This document shows positions 63,970 to 64,000 of a stretch of DNA of 64,000 bases, piece by piece. Location: positions 62,001 through 126,000 of the forward strand of contig CANDMI010000001.1 of NCBI GenBank assembly GCA_947385775.1, read 5' to 3'. This stretch comes from an uncultured Eubacterium sp. (GTDB lineage: Bacteria > Bacillota > Clostridia > Lachnospirales > Lachnospiraceae). Below the pieces are notes generated by a model that worked only from the letters and a program-made list of their open reading frames with translations, searched no databases and was not told the DNA's origin. Each line of letters begins with the position of its first letter. Position 1 is the stretch's first letter. A program made the position numbers and the translations under genes.

Positions 63970-64000
63970 TGCAAAAAACAGGATTTATAGAAGAAAATAT
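63969..64000 (+). CDS. N-terminal fragment of the ATPase partner gene
   Basis: Opens with an ATG overlapping the ATPase stop and reads MQKTGFIEEN before the window ends. Overlap implies coupled translation and a shared function. Too short to classify. Confidence 0.5.
   Translation, partial: MQKTGFIEEN

Overview
The window looks like chromosome from an anaerobic, spore-forming Firmicute of the class Clostridia, most likely a Lachnospiraceae-type gut bacterium. This rests on gene content and order: the conserved sporulation/cell-division block hup-rqcP-yabP-yabQ-divIC-spoIIE-tilS-ftsH, then mfd, pth and spoVG further upstream on the same strand, a GlgC/GlgD pair, a DUF6465-type protein, an SAM-I riboswitch on metK, a four-subunit ferredoxin-dependent 2-oxoacid oxidoreductase and an [FeFe] hydrogenase. 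Base composition is about half G+C in the core and visibly richer in A/T in the accessory genes at the right end. No rRNA, tRNA or CRISPR array was found. The family assignment is an inference from content, not a phylogeny.

Left part (1-20 kb, almost all minus strand): the N-terminal end of a PAS-domain signalling protein, a GH13 alpha-glucan hydrolase, ftsH, tilS (without the usual hpt between them), a short spoIIE, divIC, yabQ, yabP, rqcP, hup, a phosphohexomutase, a PEGA lipoprotein, a CotS-like coat kinase, cca, proS, a YtvI-like permease and an OmpR-type two-component system. A promoter with a 21-bp spacer and an overlapping Spo0A-like box precedes spoIIE, and a sigma-E-like promoter precedes yabP.

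Middle (20-52 kb): metK behind an SAM-I riboswitch, an HD-GYP protein, murA, a heterodimeric ABC exporter coupled to a PrsA-like lipoprotein, mfd, pth, an M23 peptidase with a repeat-built N terminus, spoVG, glgC-glgD, murC, a dnaD-dnaI-like-prs run behind a cluster of DnaA boxes, a DUF6465 protein, a variant HPr, an alanine/sodium symporter behind a promoter-plus-terminator leader, a large exported protein of unknown function, a proline-rich protein of spore-coat character and an LTA-synthase-like enzyme.

Right part (52-64 kb): more accessory. It holds an Rpn-family nuclease, a por operon (gamma-delta-alpha-beta) with a palindromic operator and a LysR regulator, an A/T-rich RloA-RloB pair of anti-phage character, glutamate dehydrogenase, a small [FeFe] hydrogenase, and an OLD-like AAA ATPase that overlaps a second gene cut by the window end. 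The por, gdh and hydrogenase genes fit amino-acid fermentation with ferredoxin and hydrogen handling. The two ATPase loci are the best candidates for defence systems.

The most unusual non-coding signal is a dispersed element of about 90 bp with two nested hairpins. It occurs in three full copies (8132-8220, 22131-22220, 61029-61120) and one fragment (2486-2517). It always lies upstream of a gene in the same orientation relative to that gene, directly after a T-rich tract.
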